From: Willaertia magna
Taxonomy: Eukaryota; Heterolobosea; Eutetramitea; Acrasida; Naegleriidae
Length of the DNA stretch: 18,747 bases
Reading direction: 5' to 3'
Assembly: GCA_902984215.1 (NCBI GenBank)
Contig: CADWAF010000097.1
Span: 1 to 18,747, forward strand
Positions 16,645 through 18,747 of the stretch are shown one piece after another. The notes beneath the pieces were generated by a model. That model searched no databases. It was not told the DNA's origin and was given only the letters and a program-made list of their open reading frames with translations. The translations under genes and the position numbers were made by a program. Position 1 is the stretch's first letter. Each line of letters starts with the position of its first letter.

Positions 16645-16730
16645 TTCCCACACCGGGAATCGAACCCGGGTCTCCTGGGGTCTTTGTGTTAAATGAAAGC
16701 CAGGTATCCTAGCCACTGGACTATGCGGGA
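16645..16730 (-). tRNA. tRNA-Glu(UUC) with 14-nt intron
   Basis: Read on the minus strand from 16730: acceptor TCCCGCA pairs with TGTGGGA (one G-T wobble); D-arm GTCC...GGAT; anticodon stem CCTGG/CCAGG with anticodon TTC at 16697-16695; T-arm ACCCGGG-TTCGATT-CCCGG including a canonical B-box GGTTCGATTCC; discriminator A at 16645. A 14-nt intron (16680-16693) sits at the canonical 37/38 position, leaving 72 nt mature. It would carry glutamate for GAA codons, which dominate the local genes. Confidence 0.95.
16680..16693 (-). other. tRNA-Glu intron
   Basis: 14 nt inserted after base 37. Its AAAG can pair with CTTT of the anticodon loop, the anticodon-intron pairing expected of eukaryotic pre-tRNA. 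The 3' boundary is ambiguous by one base because of the run of C. Confidence 0.8.
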
Positions 16731-17159
16731 GTTACATTTGTTCATGAACCAGGTATATGGTAAAATAATTTTTATAAAAGTTGTTTAGAGAAATGTTGTG
16801 GCGGTGTTGGACAATTTTTTTATGTTGGGAAACAACAATTATTGTTATTATTTTATTCAAAAATTATGCAAAGTGTTATTTGCTAATACACAATATCTAA
16901 AAAAAAACAAAATATACTAAATCATCACTAATTTATTTCTTTGCCATTGGTTTTTGTTGTTGTTGATTATTATTTGTTGGTTGCGAATTGTTTGTGACTT
17001 GATTAGGATTGGTTGGAGCTTGTTTGGTTGGTTTTTGTCCCATTTTTATTATTTCTGTTGACAATTAAAGTGTTGTTTTGTGGATTTTTCAAAAAAATCT
17101 TGTGTGAAACAAAGTTCAGTTTTCTGATAAAAATTAAAATAAAAAAAATGAAAAAATTT
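16731..17159. other. Spacer between two tRNA genes
   Basis: 429 bp, AT-rich, with the 5' flank of tRNA-Glu, a doubtful 36-codon ORF (16933-17043, minus) and the T-run trailer of tRNA-Cys (T6 and T8-type runs on the minus strand, 17130-17157). Nothing else is recognised. Confidence 0.4.
16933..17043 (-). CDS. Doubtful 36-residue peptide with MGQK start
   Basis: From the ATG at 17043-17041 the frame reads MGQKPTKQAPTNPNQ, then a Ser/Asn/Gln-rich stretch, and ends KPMAKK-TAA. Gly at position 2 followed by Gln-Lys-Pro-Thr-Lys would be an N-myristoylation signal, a reason to keep it. The codons lack the T- and A-homopolymer pattern of the surrounding spacer. It is short and low-complexity, with no recognised family. 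A TTTTTTTTTAG acceptor-like site about 35 bp downstream raises the possibility that it is a first exon, but no donor or following exon was found. Confidence 0.3.
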   Translation of the reverse strand: MGQKPTKQAPTNPNQVTNNSQPTNNNQQQQKPMAKK

Positions 17160-17246
17160 AGGACCGACCGTGGATTGAACACGGGACCTACAGATGGTTG
17201 CAAACCAATATTGCAATCTGCTGCTCTACCACTGAGCTATCGACCC
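17160..17246 (-). tRNA. tRNA-Cys(GCA) with 15-nt intron
   Basis: Read on the minus strand from 17246: acceptor GGGTCGA pairs with TCGGTCC (two G-T wobbles); D-arm GCTC-AGTGGTA-GAGC; anticodon stem GCAGA/TCTGT with anticodon GCA at 17214-17212; T-arm CCGTG-TTCAATC-CACGG; discriminator T at 17160, the base expected for tRNA-Cys. A 15-nt intron (17196-17210) lies at position 37/38, leaving 72 nt mature. A T6 run follows on the minus strand as terminator. Confidence 0.95.
17196..17210 (-). other. tRNA-Cys intron
   Basis: 15 nt, TATTGGTTTGCAACC. It contains TTGCAA, which is self-complementary and identical to bases 32-37 of the anticodon loop, so the two can pair. The intron alone can also fold as GGTT-TGC-AACC. 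Confidence 0.85.
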
Positions 17247-17401
17247 TTTGATTACGTAACTAATAAAATTCACCTGTTTTTTTGGTAACAGCAAGGAATT
17301 GTTAATTGCGCTTTTTTTCTAATTTAACTGAATCAATTTGATAGATTGTAATCTTTATATCTCAAACAAAAACACTGGTTTTTTAATATAAAACATTTTT
17401 A

Positions 17402-18067
17402 TTATAAAAGTAAAGAAATTGTAATATTTGAAGCAGTCATTGCACTATCATTATCCATAATTGTATTTGTAACACAAAATAAAACAGTTATTTGTAATTT
17501 TGTTGTAACAATTGGACATGTAAATTGATAATTTGGTAAATGTGAATTATTATTTAAAATTTCTTGAAATTGTTGATAAGTATTTACAATTTGTAATAAT
17601 CTAGATTGAATGTTAGGAGAGAGTGAAATTATTCTACGTTGTTGTTGAGTTGTTTGAGTTTGTTGAGGATTCGTTGTAGTTGTTGTATTTGTTGTGCCTG
17701 TGCTTATAGCTGTGGTTGTAGTTGTGGCTGTCGTTAATGGATAATGATTATTGTTATTATTAATGTTATTATCAGGCACAATTACATTAGGTCTTTGAAA
17801 TTTAAATTTTAATTGACTTAAATCAGAAAGTGGATTATTACATGTATTATTTGTAGTTTGTTCATATTTACATGTATTGTTATCTAAAGCAGTTGTTGTT
17901 GTTGTAAGATTATTATTATAATATTGTGAAAAGAAGGAAAAGGCCCTTGTTGCTTTTTGTTGTTGTGATTTTTTGTGAAATCTTGAACGATTTCTCTTTC
18001 CAAATGTATAATATTGTTTATTATTGCTATTGATGTTACTATTATTATTACTGTCGCTCTTGGTCAT
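17402..18067 (-). CDS. Asn/Thr/Gln-rich protein, unknown function
   Basis: A 221-residue open frame with an ATG after an A-rich leader. Residues 1-40 combine poly-Asn/Ser with a basic patch (KRNRSRFHKKSQQQK) that could be nuclear or RNA-binding. About 50-150 is low complexity with Thr, Asn and Gln runs. About 150-185 is more ordinary sequence (RRIISLSPNIQSRLLQIVNT, YQQFQEILNNN) that may form helices, and the C-terminus (TTKLQITVLFCVTNTIM to SLLL) is hydrophobic and beta-like. No catalytic or binding motif is recognised. The stop lies just before an AT-rich 3' region leading to tRNA-Cys. Low complexity makes false coding possible, but 221 codons open in sequence this AT-rich, with ordered segments, favours a gene. 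Confidence 0.6.
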   Translation of the reverse strand: MTKSDSNNNSNINSNNKQYYTFGKRNRSRFHKKSQQQKATRAFSFFSQYYNNNLTTTTTALDNNTCKYEQTTNNTCNNPLSDLSQLKFKFQRPNVIVPDNNINNNNNHYPLTTATTTTTAISTGTTNTTTTTNPQQTQTTQQQRRIISLSPNIQSRLLQIVNTYQQFQEILNNNSHLPNYQFTCPIVTTKLQITVLFCVTNTIMDNDSAMTASNITISLLL

Positions 18068-18677
18068 TGTTCATTCAGTTTTTTATTGTAAGAAAGTCAA
18101 GCAGCTTGTATAGATTGATAATGTATGTTTGTTGATGTGTTTTTTTATTGTTGGACAAAATCAGTCTGACAGCCACATCAATGCCATTCAATAAAAACAA
18201 CAACAGACACACACTTAAAACAAGAGCAGTTTGGCGGTTGTTCTTCAGATCTTGAAAGGTTTGCTTTCAATAATAATAAAAGGGAGGGATAGCCCTGTTT
18301 GAAACGTAAGAGATAATTAAATTTCGTAACAAAAATAACGTTATAGTAAAATCATTTCTAATAGTGGAAATGAAAATTTGTAGTACATTTTTGGAAAGTT
18401 CCAATTGTAGAAATTTATTGCAACGAAAGTGATGTTTTAAATTGACTTTAAAAATACGAATAAAGTACGAGTACAGAATGGTTCAAACACCTTTTTTAAA
18501 GATGGTGTAAATGAATAAGGATTAATTTTCACAAACATATATATCACTAATTATTATACAATGCTGTGTTATCATTATTATTGTAATGGCTATTTCATTA
18601 ATAACCTTCAGGTATGAATAGCCTTTGTTGTGTTAATAAAATAATAAATAACTTGTAAATTAAAAAATAAATAAATT
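18068..18677. promoter_or_regulatory. Intergenic region between two minus-strand genes
   Basis: 610 bp holding the 3' flank of the Arp4-like gene and the promoter of the Asn-rich gene. GTTTGGCGG at about 18230-18238 is an E2F-like TTTGGCG match about 165 bp upstream of the latter's ATG. A GC-richer patch (GGGAGGGATAGCCCTG, about 18283-18298) is also present. No RNA gene or long repeat is seen. Confidence 0.35.
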
Positions 18678-18747
18678 TTATGGACATCTTTTTTGTAAAA
18701 TTTGTGAAGCTCCATGTTCTTCGTAATCTTCTTTTGAAATCCACATT
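18678..18747 (-). CDS. Actin-related protein, Arp4/ACTL6A-like, C-terminal end only
   Basis: Only the last 22 codons lie in the window: MWISKEDYEEHGASQILQKR-CP and a TAA at 18680-18678, with one base of the preceding codon at 18747 (consistent with Gln). Every actin-family protein ends with a segment like WISKxEYDExG....RKC, and the CP ending preceded by MWISK fits ACTL6A/BAF53 and Arp4 better than conventional actin, which ends KCF. Arp4 is a subunit of the NuA4, INO80/SWR1 and SWI/SNF chromatin complexes. Identification as an actin-family C-terminus is strong for so short a piece; the Arp4 subclass is less certain. Confidence 0.65.
   Translation of the reverse strand, partial: MWISKEDYEEHGASQILQKRCP

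Noticed and set aside
17003..17288. Open frames on both strands across the tRNA-Cys gene
   Set aside because: They read through a well-formed tRNA and its trailer.
1..18747. CRISPR arrays, bacterial operons, prophage or viral genes
   Set aside because: No spaced repeats of the right size, no Shine-Dalgarno-type operons and no capsid, polymerase or integrase sequence; introns and Pol III tRNA genes show a eukaryotic nuclear genome.

Overview
This is a very AT-rich stretch of a eukaryotic nuclear genome, probably from an amoeboid or amoeboflagellate protist. The signs are short GT-AG introns, Pol III-type nuclear tRNA genes (two with short introns at position 37/38), poly-Asn/Gln tracts, and RCC1, U-box, MATH and F-box/LRR families. 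The four-exon gene at 14160-16561 reads as SCLT1, a centriole distal-appendage protein. A centriole-bearing cell fits a Naegleria-like heterolobosean better than a dictyostelid, which lacks centrioles. The lineage is an inference; no taxonomic marker such as rRNA is present.

Layout. 1-596 (-): 5' part of a dual-specificity phosphatase, running off the left edge. 978-1739 (+): small type I membrane protein. 1878-2105 (-): doubtful small ORF. 2509-4992 (+): large TALE homeodomain transcription factor. 5174-7093 (+): U-box / helical / coiled-coil / MATH ubiquitin-ligase-like gene, broken by one in-frame stop and two frameshifts. 7196-8101 (+): RCC1-repeat protein. 8155-8545 (+): tRNA-Thr(AGU) split inside its T-loop by about 310 bp flanked by a 7-bp direct repeat. 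8607-10259 (-): F-box-like/LRR protein. 10462-11107 (+): second RCC1 gene, frameshifted and truncated. 11095-11442 (+): tail of an unrelated membrane protein joined to it. 11679-12012 (-): decayed coding remnant. 12240-14080: AT desert with direct repeats and a 40-bp inverted repeat. 14160-16561 (+): SCLT1-like gene. 16645-16730 (-): tRNA-Glu(UUC) and 17160-17246 (-): tRNA-Cys(GCA), both with introns, enclosing a doubtful 36-codon ORF. 17402-18067 (-): Asn/Thr/Gln-rich protein. 18678-18747 (-): last 22 codons of an Arp4/ACTL6A-like actin-related protein.

How the genes relate. The window falls into two kinds of region. The flanks carry conserved single genes (phosphatase, homeodomain factor, SCLT1, Arp4). 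The middle (about 5.2-12 kb) carries copies of fast-evolving families linked to ubiquitin ligases and RCC1 propellers, mixed with broken copies, a gene-fusion junction and an interrupted tRNA gene. That pattern suggests a locus of gene birth and death. Some of the breaks lie beside A homopolymers, so assembly error must be excluded.
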